NCBI GenBank assembly: GCA_030696305.1
Contig: JAUYSP010000053.1
Coordinates: 1 to 64,000, forward strand
Source of the DNA: Legionellaceae bacterium
GTDB lineage: Bacteria > Pseudomonadota > Gammaproteobacteria > Legionellales > Legionellaceae
Direction: 5' to 3'
Length of the DNA stretch: 64,000 nt
Made by a program: the position numbers and the translations under genes. The first letter of the stretch is position 1; each line of letters opens with the position of its first letter. The notes under the pieces were generated by a model. The model was not told where the DNA came from, made no database searches, and saw only the letters and a program-made list of their open reading frames with translations. Shown one piece after another: positions 1 to 7,737 of the stretch.

Positions 1-131
1 GACCACAACTTGACCACACTCGGTAGCTTCGCGACCACATACCCACAAGCTCAATAGCAGGATTTTTTATTATTTTTTAAAGGGCTAAAGGCTCCGAAAT
101 ATTTTAAAGATCGTGGTCTAGACAATGGGGG
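1..131. other. Left-edge intergenic stretch, no gene seen
   Basis: No open reading frame or RNA gene can be supported here. The first 40 bases carry the word GACCAC three times at irregular spacing, followed by AT-rich sequence. The stretch lies downstream of the stop codon of the minus-strand TraC-like gene. Confidence 0.4.
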
Positions 132-1832
132 TCATTTCATATGTCTATTATTGTTAATCAAAGATCGGGGTGCGCAATCAATAATACAACGTTTTTTTTG
201 AGTTAAAATTGATTTTTGGAATGACTGCAAAATAGTGAATACAATACTAAGTACAGTTGATGAGTGAGCCGCATGTTTTAACAAACTCATGTCAATGACA
301 ATAAATGATACGTTCTTCGAAATAGCATAAATACTGTGAAATAATAATTGTTCAATTTTCTTCAATTTTTTGATAACAAAAGAAATTTTATTGCCGGATA
401 AATGATTATGGAGCATGTCTAATGGAACGAAGAAGCGTTTCAATATAGCTGCGTCAATGTAGATCCCTTTAATTTTATTACAGAGTTTTTTGTAAGATTG
501 ATCAAAATCTAATAAATAGATTTGCTCACCTAAAGCTAAACCACTCATTATTTTCGCAGATAGAAGCTCTACGATATGATTTTTACATGGAGCTGCAATA
601 AGGTAATGAAAATTATTGATAGGATAGTTCTGGGAATCAAAGGTGTTTAAAAATGCAATTTGCTGTTTGTGTGAGGGTAGTAATAATCCTTGAGGAGAGC
701 CTTTACTATCCGCACTGATCGGCATTAAGTTGATGATATTTTTTGAGGCTATTTTTTTTATTAAGCCTAATAGATAGAGCTCATGAAAATATCCTTCGGT
801 AATGAAAAAGGGTAAGCTGGAAAGAAAACATAACCATTGGGTTGTTCGAGCTAGTTCTAAGTTAAAACCCAGAGCATGGTATATTTGTATTGCTTGGTTC
901 AGATGGTTCTTTTCATTATCTGCTGTAGTAAATAGCATCAAATTATAAAAACTTGAGTGAGTACCTGCTTTGTTTCGCCCACGAACAGTAAAACTAATTA
1001 AGAAAGGGCATGCTAAGTCTAATGTTTTTATTTGTTGCATGGCATCGTCCTTAGACTGCGATTTAATTTGACAATTTATAATGCGGGTTTTTGTGGAGAT
1101 ATTGAGAGCGTTACGAAATTCGACATCCACGCTATCGTTATTTAAGATGAACCATGTATTTAATGACGGAATAATTTGATTATTAAATGATTTATTTTCT
1201 AGATCGAGTAAGGCGGGCCATTGAGTTGAATATAAATCAGGAGTTAAAATAGAACGTATGAGAATTAAAAAATCAGACTCTACGATTCTGGCATGTGTAA
1301 TGTGTGCTTGAGTAAAGATTGTTTCGATGAGATTTCTGCAATCAAGCAAGATGTCTTTGTCATTTGAATGCCGATGAGTCGATAAAAAAAGATAACATCG
1401 CGTATCATGTAATGTGGTTAGATGAGTTGCAAATTGCATTTCAGCAAAATCGACATAATCAACTTGAGCTAACATGGGTTGCAGGCCATGTTTTAAGCGA
1501 TTATGGACGTATGGGTGTTTATGCAGCATAATTGTGCAGTCGACATCTTTGGGTAATTGATGTTTGATTAATTCAAGTAGTGATGAGATAAGTTGTTGAT
1601 TTAATTCAACCACCGGTAGGATATGCAATCCAAACCCAATCGATTGGTTATTGAGTAGCATTAAATCCGAATCGATCGTTTGATAAGGTAAGATGGAATG
1701 AAATGCTGAGGCGTTTAAAATAGACGGATGATAATGTAATTGCTCTATGCTGGTAAAATGAGATTGTATTGATGCTTTTTTATTTGGGCGTACTGGCGTG
1801 CCATAGATCATTCTTGGTAAAAATCCGGTCAT
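132..1832 (-). CDS. TraC-like F-type type IV secretion ATPase relic lacking Walker motifs
   Basis: 566 residues resembling, over most of their length, the TraC (VirB4-class) ATPase of F-type conjugation systems. Alignable blocks seen by eye: SILPYQTIDSD...GFGLHILP near residues 46-73, LACPFLISFTV near 273-283, NIINLMPISAD near 365-375, NQ-AF-type block near 388-400, LLDFDQSYKKLC near 440-451, and a C-terminal block ending CIIDCAPRSL near 549-558. In active TraC the segment near 411-420 is a Walker A loop (G-x-S-G-x-G-K-T/S); here it reads LIAAPCKNHI, without the P-loop glycines or GKT/S. The Walker B Asp-Glu pair is Asp-Cys. The protein stops just after this point, whereas TraC is usually about 800-850 residues, and the region between the two motifs is shortened. 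The frame is nevertheless open throughout. It is divergent from yajQ. It may be a decaying gene or a repurposed, ATPase-dead paralogue. Family assignment is by recall of TraC sequence, not by search. Confidence 0.7.
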   Translation of the reverse strand: MTGFLPRMIYGTPVRPNKKASIQSHFTSIEQLHYHPSILNASAFHSILPYQTIDSDLMLLNNQSIGFGLHILPVVELNQQLISSLLELIKHQLPKDVDCTIMLHKHPYVHNRLKHGLQPMLAQVDYVDFAEMQFATHLTTLHDTRCYLFLSTHRHSNDKDILLDCRNLIETIFTQAHITHARIVESDFLILIRSILTPDLYSTQWPALLDLENKSFNNQIIPSLNTWFILNNDSVDVEFRNALNISTKTRIINCQIKSQSKDDAMQQIKTLDLACPFLISFTVRGRNKAGTHSSFYNLMLFTTADNEKNHLNQAIQIYHALGFNLELARTTQWLCFLSSLPFFITEGYFHELYLLGLIKKIASKNIINLMPISADSKGSPQGLLLPSHKQQIAFLNTFDSQNYPINNFHYLIAAPCKNHIVELLSAKIMSGLALGEQIYLLDFDQSYKKLCNKIKGIYIDAAILKRFFVPLDMLHNHLSGNKISFVIKKLKKIEQLLFHSIYAISKNVSFIVIDMSLLKHAAHSSTVLSIVFTILQSFQKSILTQKKRCIIDCAPRSLINNNRHMK

Positions 1833-1947
1833 ATATGATGTCTTCCTTGGTTTTAAACTTGCTAAATCGTGCTACTATTCCACGAAGTGGGCAATGATAC
1901 GGTCTTATTTCAAAAAAAGCAATATTAATAATTAATGAGGAGTTATG

Positions 1948-2433
1948 ATGCCATCATTCGATATAGTGTCGGAAGTGAATGAAGTTGAACTACGTCATGC
2001 CGTAGAAAACACGCAGCGTGAAATTAGCACTCGATTTGATTTTCGGGGTGTAGAAACGAGTATTGCTTTGAGCGAACTAGCGGTAACACTGAAATCCGAA
2101 TCAGATTTCCAAGTTCGTCAATTGGAGGAAATGTTTCGTAACCATTGTACCAAAAGGGGAGTCAGTGTTTCGGGTGTTGATATGGAAGACAAACCGGTAC
2201 ATAGTGGCAAGACCTTTTCTTTAACGATGACATTTAAACAAGGGATCGATCAACCTACCGCAAAATTGATTGTGAAAGAATTAAAAGACGGAAAAATGAA
2301 AGTTCAAGCGTCTATCCAAGGTGATAAAGTTCGAGTTAATGGTAAAAAGCGGGATGATTTGCAAGAAAGTATCGCATTTTTGAAAAAATCAACAATTGAA
2401 TTACCACTTCAATTTAATAATTTTCGAGAGTAA
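1948..2433 (+). CDS. yajQ: YajQ family nucleotide-binding protein
   Basis: 161-residue protein of the YajQ/UPF0234 family, small cytoplasmic proteins with two RNA-recognition-like folds; some members bind cyclic di-GMP or tRNA/GTP. The diagnostic start MPSFDIVSEV and the block ISTRFDFRGVE are present, and the length matches the family (about 160). Two ATG codons sit in tandem at 1945 and 1948; the ribosome-binding GAGGAG at 1937-1942 is five bases from the second and only two from the first, so 1948 is preferred. It stands alone, divergent from the TraC-like gene and convergent with the SulP permease, with a palindromic repeat behind it. Confidence 0.93.
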   Translation: MPSFDIVSEVNEVELRHAVENTQREISTRFDFRGVETSIALSELAVTLKSESDFQVRQLEEMFRNHCTKRGVSVSGVDMEDKPVHSGKTFSLTMTFKQGIDQPTAKLIVKELKDGKMKVQASIQGDKVRVNGKKRDDLQESIAFLKKSTIELPLQFNNFRE

Positions 2434-2466
2434 CAATGTTTTTGTAGATATACAAAGAATACCCAC

Positions 2467-2555
2467 TGTCTTTGCGAGCCGAAGGGTAGTTTTGGTGAAG
2501 CAATCTAGCGCTTTTAAGAATCTCTAGATTGCTCGGTTTTGCTCACAACGACGAT
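2467..2555. repeat. Palindromic intergenic repeat, family A copy 1
   Basis: About 90 bases between the convergent yajQ and SulP genes. The core is an exact 10-base inverted repeat, AGCAATCTAG (2499-2508) and CTAGATTGCT (2524-2533), inside imperfect outer arms TCTTTGCGAG / CTCACAACGAC. A related copy sits at 31175-31252. The folded RNA could act as a weak bidirectional terminator, but there is no long T tract. Confidence 0.6.
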
Positions 2556-2592
2556 ATTTTTCAACTATTGGGGGCACATCGCCCGCCAATAT

Positions 2593-4227
2593 CTAACACG
2601 CCTCCATGGCATGAGTGAATTGTTCAAAGACGTTGTTTTTTCCTAGTAAATCCATTATACCCGCTTTGCGTAATTTGCTTGCAATTTTGGGTTTTGCACC
2701 GCATAAAATAACGCGAACACCGCGTTTATGTAAATCAAGAATGGCTTCTTCCAGTGCTTGCAAGCCGGTAAAATCCATTACGGGTACCCAGCGCAAACGA
2801 ATGATCAGCGCTCTCGGATCGGTGTGTGTGCTCGCCAATGCCTGTTCAAAATTTTTGACCGCGCCAAAGAATACTGGGCCTTCAATAGTATAAACCATGA
2901 CATCTTTAGGTAAAGATGCCATTTGTTGCGGTGATAAGTCATGAGCGACTTCATCAGGTGTTTGTTGCTGGACATCAATACTGGATGACATTCGTATTAA
3001 GAAATGGCCGATGGCAAGCACGACGCCAATATTCACCGCAGCAACCAAATCAACAAATATAGTGAATAAAAAAGTTACTATTAGAATCAAAATGTCAGCA
3101 CGTGGTGCACGTTGTATTAATTTAATCGCATGTTTTACTTCACTCATATTCCATGCGACTACAAATAAAATAGCTGCTAAGGTAGCTAAAGGGACATTAA
3201 CGGCGAGAGGAGCCAAAAATAATATAACAAGAACTAATGTTAATGCATGAATTACACCGGAGATTGGGCAGTTACCACCATTACGGATATTCGTAGCTGT
3301 TCGAGCGATAGCACCAGTTGCTGCAAAACCACCAAATAAAGGAGCAACAATATTAGCGAGACCTTGTCCCATCAGCTCCTGATTGGAATCATGTTTTGTT
3401 CCCCCCATCCCATCTGCTACAACAGCAGATAAGAGGGATTCAATCGCTCCTAGCATAGCTATTGCAAAAGCAGGTCCTATCAGTTCAGCAATTCGTTCAA
3501 AGCTTAAGGCGGGTACATGAAATGATGGTAATCCTTGCGGAATTCCACCAAATGCACTACCAATGGTTGCTACACCTGAGAAATGGAAGATTGTTTCTAA
3601 GACAGTAGCGAAAACAAGCGCGACTAATGGGCCAGGAACACGTTTTAACGGTTTGATTTTGTTAGAAAAAAGAACCACGATAAGTGATGCAATTCCAAGT
3701 CCTGTGGTTGTCCAATTGATTTGCGGAAAGGTTTGTAATAATTGCCAAATTTTTTCATGAAAGTGTGCACTATGGGGTGCTGGCAAACCAAAAAAATACT
3801 GCCATTGCCCTACCCATATGACGATGGCAATTCCAGCAGTGAATCCGACGATGACTGGATAAGGGATAAATTTGATGACGGCACCTAAACGGAGTAACCC
3901 CATCAGAAAGAGCATACAGCCGGCAATAAGTGTGGCAATTTGCAAGCCTTCAATGCCGTATTGGGCGGTAATGCCTGCTAATACAACGATAAAGGCGCCC
4001 GTAGGTCCCGCAATTTGCAAACGACTTCCGCCAAACAACGAAACAAGGAGACCGGCTACGATCGCAGTGTAAAGTCCTTGCTCGGGTTTAGCACCAGATG
4101 CAATAGCAAATGCCATAGCTAAGGGAAGAGCGACTACGCCAACGATCACACCAGAGATAATATTTTGTAGCCAATTTTTTTTCTGAAACAAGCCTGCTCG
4201 GTATGATTCAATTAATGTTTTCATCAT
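2593..4227 (-). CDS. SulP family anion permease with C-terminal STAS domain
   Basis: Inner-membrane secondary transporter of the SulP/SLC26 family (sulfate, bicarbonate or other anions). About 10-12 hydrophobic segments fill the first 400 residues, including the SulP signature region GLYTAIVAGLLVSLFGGS and the QIAGPTGAF block. The last 110 residues form a STAS domain (VMVYTIEGPVFFGA...VMDFTGLQAL). The frame extends to a TTG at 4236, but ATG 4227 has a GGA seven bases upstream and gives the usual cytoplasmic N-terminus, so 4227 is chosen (544 residues). Substrate cannot be told from sequence. Some SulP proteins work with carbonic anhydrases on bicarbonate; a carbonic anhydrase gene lies 27 kb away, with no direct linkage. 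Confidence 0.93.
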   Translation of the reverse strand: MMKTLIESYRAGLFQKKNWLQNIISGVIVGVVALPLAMAFAIASGAKPEQGLYTAIVAGLLVSLFGGSRLQIAGPTGAFIVVLAGITAQYGIEGLQIATLIAGCMLFLMGLLRLGAVIKFIPYPVIVGFTAGIAIVIWVGQWQYFFGLPAPHSAHFHEKIWQLLQTFPQINWTTTGLGIASLIVVLFSNKIKPLKRVPGPLVALVFATVLETIFHFSGVATIGSAFGGIPQGLPSFHVPALSFERIAELIGPAFAIAMLGAIESLLSAVVADGMGGTKHDSNQELMGQGLANIVAPLFGGFAATGAIARTATNIRNGGNCPISGVIHALTLVLVILFLAPLAVNVPLATLAAILFVVAWNMSEVKHAIKLIQRAPRADILILIVTFLFTIFVDLVAAVNIGVVLAIGHFLIRMSSSIDVQQQTPDEVAHDLSPQQMASLPKDVMVYTIEGPVFFGAVKNFEQALASTHTDPRALIIRLRWVPVMDFTGLQALEEAILDLHKRGVRVILCGAKPKIASKLRKAGIMDLLGKNNVFEQFTHAMEAC

Positions 4228-4306
4228 CAAGTCCAACTAAGAAAAAATAATGGGAGCGCGAGTGTACCACAATAACGACCCAAATATAATCTTTTAGCGC
4301 AAAATA

Positions 4307-4334
4307 TTGCTATTTGACTCTTCTAATGTATAAT
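4307..4334 (+). promoter_or_regulatory. Probable sigma-70 promoter for the 4358 gene
   Basis: TTGCTA at 4307-4312 and a perfect TATAAT at 4329-4334 are separated by 16 bases. The -10 box ends 23 bases before the start codon. A second candidate -35, TTGACT at 4314, is too close (9 bases). Confidence 0.45.
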
Positions 4335-4357
4335 TCATTACAAAAAATTAAGGCAAT

Positions 4358-5503
4358 ATGATGATTGATAAACAAACTATCGCTGATTTACAAGTCAATT
4401 TTTTTGGCTCAGCAGTACACCATTCGAATTCTGCAGAGCGAATTGTAAAAGAGACTCTACTTGCGTTAATGGCTGACCAAGAACTTCCAACATCATGGTA
4501 TCGTCTACGAAATGTCCTAACTTTTAAATCGATGATGGTGGAGCGAGACCCTGCTTTATTACGTGGCATGCGTAACGGATTTCGAACGACATTTATACAA
4601 ATTTTTGAGGGATTGAAACAAAACATTGGACAAGAGTCAGTGGAAACGCAACGACAAAAATTAAGCAAATGCTTGAGCATACTGCCTTTTACCGGCATTA
4701 TACCCGATGACATATATGATATCCCAGAATTTGATGATGATGGGGCAAAATGGAATTTAGTAAAGTACAGAGTTAAAGCAATTGAATTAACGCCAACACG
4801 AGGACCAGGGGCGTTTATATTAAAGGATTATCAACGCCTATTTGCCTACGGTCTTGAACCTGAATGTGATAAAGATGACTTTAAGTCTAAACCACAACCG
4901 CATTTAATTTTTATGGATACATTATATCCTCATACTCAAAGTTTTAGTTCCCAATTATTTGCTGATTTAGAGTGGTTTGCCAAAGCCGGTTCTTTTTTAG
5001 CTTATGCGGGAAAAGCTGGAATTGGGCAATGGTTGTCCGCAAGCACAACAAAGGCAAAAACAACGCATGCTCGAATTCATGCTGTAAGTAGTAACAATCG
5101 GAGTTTATTGATTGGTTCAGAATCTTTTTTGCAGACTGAGTTTGATAGTCACATTAAAAATAATCAGCAAACATGGTTAAACTTTGGAGCGTATCTTATT
5201 TTGCGTAATACGCTATTTGGATTATTTGCTTTGCGAAACTGTCTGGTGCTTCCTGTTTGCCGGGCAATTTTAGAACATAAGACAGAGTTGTTGATTATAG
5301 GGGTTATGACAATGGCTTTTATAATGCTGCCTGGGTTATTGGCCGGGCCGCTTGGTATTAGTGCGACAGTTTTAGCGGGTCTTTATATAGGATCTAAATT
5401 ATTCGGACCGATGAGAACTTTGTTTGGTATAAATGATGAAAAACCAGCAACTTTTCATGCTCCAGATCCCATTGAAATGAAACATAATATTTCGCCACAT
5501 TAG
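4358..5503 (+). CDS. Unknown protein with C-terminal membrane segments
   Basis: 381 residues, not recognised. The first 260 or so residues are soluble and mixed alpha/beta in character. Hydrophobic segments follow near residues 270-295 (FGAYLILRNTLFGLFAL) and 310-350 (LLIIGVMTMAFIMLPGLLAGPLG), then a short polar tail. No signal peptide is visible. A perfect -10 box and a ribosome-binding AAGG (4350-4353) precede tandem ATGs at 4358 and 4361. It is followed after 47 bases by another unknown gene on the same strand. In a Legionellales genome a soluble protein with late hydrophobic helices could be a Dot/Icm-delivered effector; that is inference only. Confidence 0.75.
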   Translation: MMIDKQTIADLQVNFFGSAVHHSNSAERIVKETLLALMADQELPTSWYRLRNVLTFKSMMVERDPALLRGMRNGFRTTFIQIFEGLKQNIGQESVETQRQKLSKCLSILPFTGIIPDDIYDIPEFDDDGAKWNLVKYRVKAIELTPTRGPGAFILKDYQRLFAYGLEPECDKDDFKSKPQPHLIFMDTLYPHTQSFSSQLFADLEWFAKAGSFLAYAGKAGIGQWLSASTTKAKTTHARIHAVSSNNRSLLIGSESFLQTEFDSHIKNNQQTWLNFGAYLILRNTLFGLFALRNCLVLPVCRAILEHKTELLIIGVMTMAFIMLPGLLAGPLGISATVLAGLYIGSKLFGPMRTLFGINDEKPATFHAPDPIEMKHNISPH

Positions 5504-5550
5504 CTGCAGGCCTTATTTTGTAGTTGGCATCAATTAGAGGAGTTAACACA

Positions 5551-6078
5551 ATGAGTAAGAGCAAAGTTGATAAGAAAACTCGTTTACAAAACGAATACGC
5601 TGATTATAGCAATCAACTCTTAACCATTGAGGACCCGGCGTCTAATCAAAAGAAAATTGGTTATTTGTATCATTCTCGCTCAATTACTTGTACTGATTTG
5701 GCAGAAGAGTTTCGCCAGGACGAGCGATATGAAACGGCATTAAATTATTGTAAAGCTGCCTTACTTGATATTCATAAAGCAAAAAAATACTTTTCAAAAG
5801 ATAGTTCCGCTAGTGCGCAGGTCAAAAGGTGCAATGCATTAGTGAAAGTGTATGAAAATAATATCGCACAATTGGAATTACACGTCCAACCACCTAACGA
5901 TGCTCGAAATGAAAGAATGAATACCAGGCAAAAGAGAAAACAGGATGATGGCTCATCAATGGTTGGTTTTGTTGGCATATTCAGTCACAGTGGCAGTTCA
6001 TCTTCTGATACAGGTAAACGAAGTCGAAGTGGTTCTCAAGTCGATCTACATACATCAGAGTCATCCACATTAGGCTAG
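5551..6078 (+). CDS. Small hydrophilic unknown protein, helical, Ser-rich tail
   Basis: 175 residues, not recognised. Residues 1-115 look alpha-helical, with a TPR-like stretch (ERYETALNYCKAALLDIHKAKKYF). The last 35 residues are low-complexity Ser/Gly/Arg-rich. No signal peptide or membrane segment. The frame extends to a TTG at 5524, but AGAGGAG at 5536-5542 sits eight bases before ATG 5551, which decides the start. Probably co-transcribed with the upstream unknown gene. Its TAG stop codon (6076-6078) is formed by the end of a 28-base TA-flanked repeat remnant, suggesting the original C-terminus was altered. An effector role is possible but unsupported. Confidence 0.7.
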   Translation: MSKSKVDKKTRLQNEYADYSNQLLTIEDPASNQKKIGYLYHSRSITCTDLAEEFRQDERYETALNYCKAALLDIHKAKKYFSKDSSASAQVKRCNALVKVYENNIAQLELHVQPPNDARNERMNTRQKRKQDDGSSMVGFVGIFSHSGSSSSDTGKRSRSGSQVDLHTSESSTLG

Positions 6079-6103
6079 GGCTCATATAGGTCAACAGACT
6101 CTA
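6076..6103. repeat. 28-base remnant of TA-flanked mini-element (family B)
   Basis: The sequence from TAGGG at 6076 to CTCTA at 6103 begins and ends with TA. Its right end, GTCAACAGACTCTA, matches the end of the 164-base element at 7530-7693 with one change (ACCC to ACTC). Both flanking convergent genes end with TAG codons lying exactly on the two element ends (6076-6078 plus strand, 6101-6103 minus strand). Confidence 0.5.
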
Positions 6104-6946
6104 AAAATGAAAGTTTAAAATAGCAAAAACAATTTCCAATGAAATGAGTATGATAATAATAATTTCTAAATTATGTGATTGACGATTTTCTAAATAGCTA
6201 TTTAACATATCAAAAATTTCATTTAATGTATCAAGTCGATGATTAATTGCATTAACGCGGCGTTGAATGTGTAAGTAACGTTCTAACATTATGTAGTGTT
6301 CTTCGAGTGTAGGGTGTTGCCAAAAATACTTGGGGTGATACAGAAAATTACTAATTAAATTCATTTCACTTTTAGCGCCTAAAATTTCACCCACAATTTT
6401 TCGAATTTCATTGCGAGAAACGACAATTTCACCCTTATGAGATAAATTATGGATAATGGGGGTGTACTTATCGATCAAAGCCTCGAGAATTGTTTCAAAA
6501 TATTGTAGTTTCACGGATTGAGAAAAGCCATAAGATAAACTTAATCTGAGATCCTCATTATCTAGATCAATATCAATAGTCAGGCGGTCTACTTCGAAAT
6601 AATCATGAGGTTCAATGGTTGTCTTGTCGCCTAGACTAAAAATAAATTCATCTCGAACCCGAAACGCTACAGGTTTGTCAGCATACAGCTTAATTGTATT
6701 TAAATAAGTATTTACTTGATGACGTTTGACGCCCCAAAAAACGACAGTACCATTTTTAAAAACGAATACTAAGATGTCGTTCGTGTTAATTGGTGTTATT
6801 TTTAATACATCGCGTGAACGAACGGCAATAAAATCAGAGCATTCAGTTTTATAGTGATTATCTAAGCGCGTTAGATCGACTTTATTCGCAATACAATAAC
6901 TTAGACATTCCATGAGCTTTTTCCATATTTTATGAGCAAACCGCAT
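6101..6946 (-). CDS. RMD1/DUF155 family membrane-anchored protein
   Basis: Member of the RMD1/YagE (DUF155) family, known from mitochondrial RMND1 and many bacteria; the bacterial function is not established. Visible family features: the N-terminal CLSYCIANKVDL block, the central HDYFEVDRLTIDID region, a helical C-terminal part (HPTLEEHYIMLERYLHIQRR), and a single C-terminal transmembrane helix (IIIIILISLEIVFAIL) followed by four residues. The frame extends to a TTG at 6985; ATG 6946 is the first ATG and is used here, while ATG 6913 (with GGA eight bases upstream) remains possible. The TAG stop lies on the end of a repeat remnant. About 160 bases of structured, gene-free DNA separate it from the upstream small regulator gene. 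Confidence 0.8.
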   Translation of the reverse strand: MRFAHKIWKKLMECLSYCIANKVDLTRLDNHYKTECSDFIAVRSRDVLKITPINTNDILVFVFKNGTVVFWGVKRHQVNTYLNTIKLYADKPVAFRVRDEFIFSLGDKTTIEPHDYFEVDRLTIDIDLDNEDLRLSLSYGFSQSVKLQYFETILEALIDKYTPIIHNLSHKGEIVVSRNEIRKIVGEILGAKSEMNLISNFLYHPKYFWQHPTLEEHYIMLERYLHIQRRVNAINHRLDTLNEIFDMLNSYLENRQSHNLEIIIIILISLEIVFAILNFHF

Positions 6947-6959
6947 TGTAGGTTGAGCG

Positions 6960-7110
6960 GGGAAGTTACCGGACTGTCTGGGCAAGGGATAATTGAACCA
7001 TTTTCATCCGCGCGTCGCGATATCTTAGGCCAGTCCTCACTTAAATAGCAGTGAGGACAACACTTCGGCCAAAACTAAGCCCACAGGGCGGTTACCGTTC
7101 GCATTTCTGC
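6960..7110 (-). other. Structured gene-free region, possible small RNA or leader
   Basis: Contains a perfect 9-base stem, GTCCTCACT at 7033-7041 pairing with AGTGAGGAC at 7050-7058 (8-base loop), flanked by GGCC on both sides. Read on the minus strand, GTGGGC at about 7075 can pair with GCCCA near 6983, which would close a larger rod around the hairpin. There is no T tract. It may be a structured leader for the RMD1 gene or an independent small RNA; it matches no RNA family I recognise. Confidence 0.3.
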
Positions 7111-7115
7111 AATTA

Positions 7116-7385
7116 TTATTCTGTTCCTACTGTTTCTCGACCTGAGTAAGCTTTTCGTTTATCAGTTTTACCACTTAACCAGTCAGGACAAACATCCAAT
7201 ATTTCTGCTATTTTATCGAGTTGACTTTCTGGAGGCAAGAGGTTTCCAAAAAGCATGGCATTAGCCATGTGACGTGTTACCGAAAATACTTTTGCGATGG
7301 CTTTGGTTTTTTCTGCTAAGTCATCGGGTAGATCCATTAAAGATAATTCTCTATTAAAGCGTTGTGAAAACACTTTCGTATTCAT
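7116..7385 (-). CDS. Small helix-turn-helix (XRE-like) DNA-binding protein
   Basis: 89 residues. The core, FSVTRHMANAMLFGNLLPPESQLDKIAEILDVCPDWLSG split over residues 34-72, has the helix spacing of a phage-repressor-type HTH (recognition helix around RHMANAMLFG, then the typical closing pattern of an IAEILDV helix and a W-L-x-G end). No other domain is present, so it is likely a small transcriptional regulator or a phage- or plasmid-derived remnant. ATG 7385 is preceded by the purine-rich AGGGAGAA. It precedes the structured region and the RMD1 gene on the same strand. Confidence 0.7.
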   Translation of the reverse strand: MNTKVFSQRFNRELSLMDLPDDLAEKTKAIAKVFSVTRHMANAMLFGNLLPPESQLDKIAEILDVCPDWLSGKTDKRKAYSGRETVGTE

Positions 7386-7737
7386 TCTTTCTCCCTAAAT
7401 TATTATTATTTTAATAATGTCATCCCTAACCTTATCTTTTATAACTCATTTTTTTTTAAGGTAAAAGTATTTTCGTAAATAATCTTAAATTTTACGTAAG
7501 ATCTTCATATTTTATAGTCCACACTTCATTAGGGTCTGTTGACAATTCATTTTCACAGAGCCTACGTCCCGCGGCTTGTCCGCGGGATCCAGAGATATTG
7601 CTCAATACACAATTCTATTCCACAGCCATATAACGAACTGGATCCCGCGGCCACGCCGCGGGACGTCGAAATATGAATTGTCAACAGACCCTAGCGCGAT
7701 CAATCACTGCACTCGGGATAATGTACCGAGGTACAAT
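7386..7737. other. Gene-free interval between HTH gene and gcvPB
   Basis: 352 bases. The first 145 are strongly AT-rich and probably hold the promoter of the minus-strand HTH gene, although no clear -35/-10 pair was chosen. The rest is the family B element at 7530-7693 plus 44 bases downstream of the gcvPB stop. The short frame that can be read across the element is not a credible gene. Confidence 0.6.
7530..7693. mobile_element. 164-base miniature inverted-repeat element, TA-flanked (family B)
   Basis: Ends are perfect 21-base inverted repeats starting TAGGGTCTGTTGACAATTCA, bounded by TA on both sides. Inside are two GC-rich hairpins around CCGCGG, arranged as inverted repeats of each other (CGTCCCGCGG near the left, CCGCGGGACG near the right), standing out from the AT-rich surroundings. 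Length, absence of coding capacity and TA ends fit a MITE mobilised by an IS630/Tc1-mariner-type transposase; no such transposase is in the window. Related sequences are at 29888-29973 and 6076-6103. Confidence 0.8.

Noticed and set aside
1-131. Triplicated GACCAC words as a CRISPR or iteron array
   Set aside because: The copies are six to seven bases long with irregular spacing, too short and few for either.
2615-4072. Several plus-strand frames opposite the SulP permease gene
   Set aside because: They are antisense shadows of a well-supported membrane protein, with no ribosome-binding sites and Ser/Thr/Lys-rich compositions typical of shadows.
4348-4713. 121-codon minus-strand frame opposite the 4358 gene
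   Set aside because: It overlaps the promoter and 5' part of a better supported gene and has no start signal.
6983-7021. Thirteen-codon upstream frame before the RMD1 gene (leader peptide)
   Set aside because: It starts with ATG-AAA-ATG but has no ribosome-binding site and no regulatory codon run.
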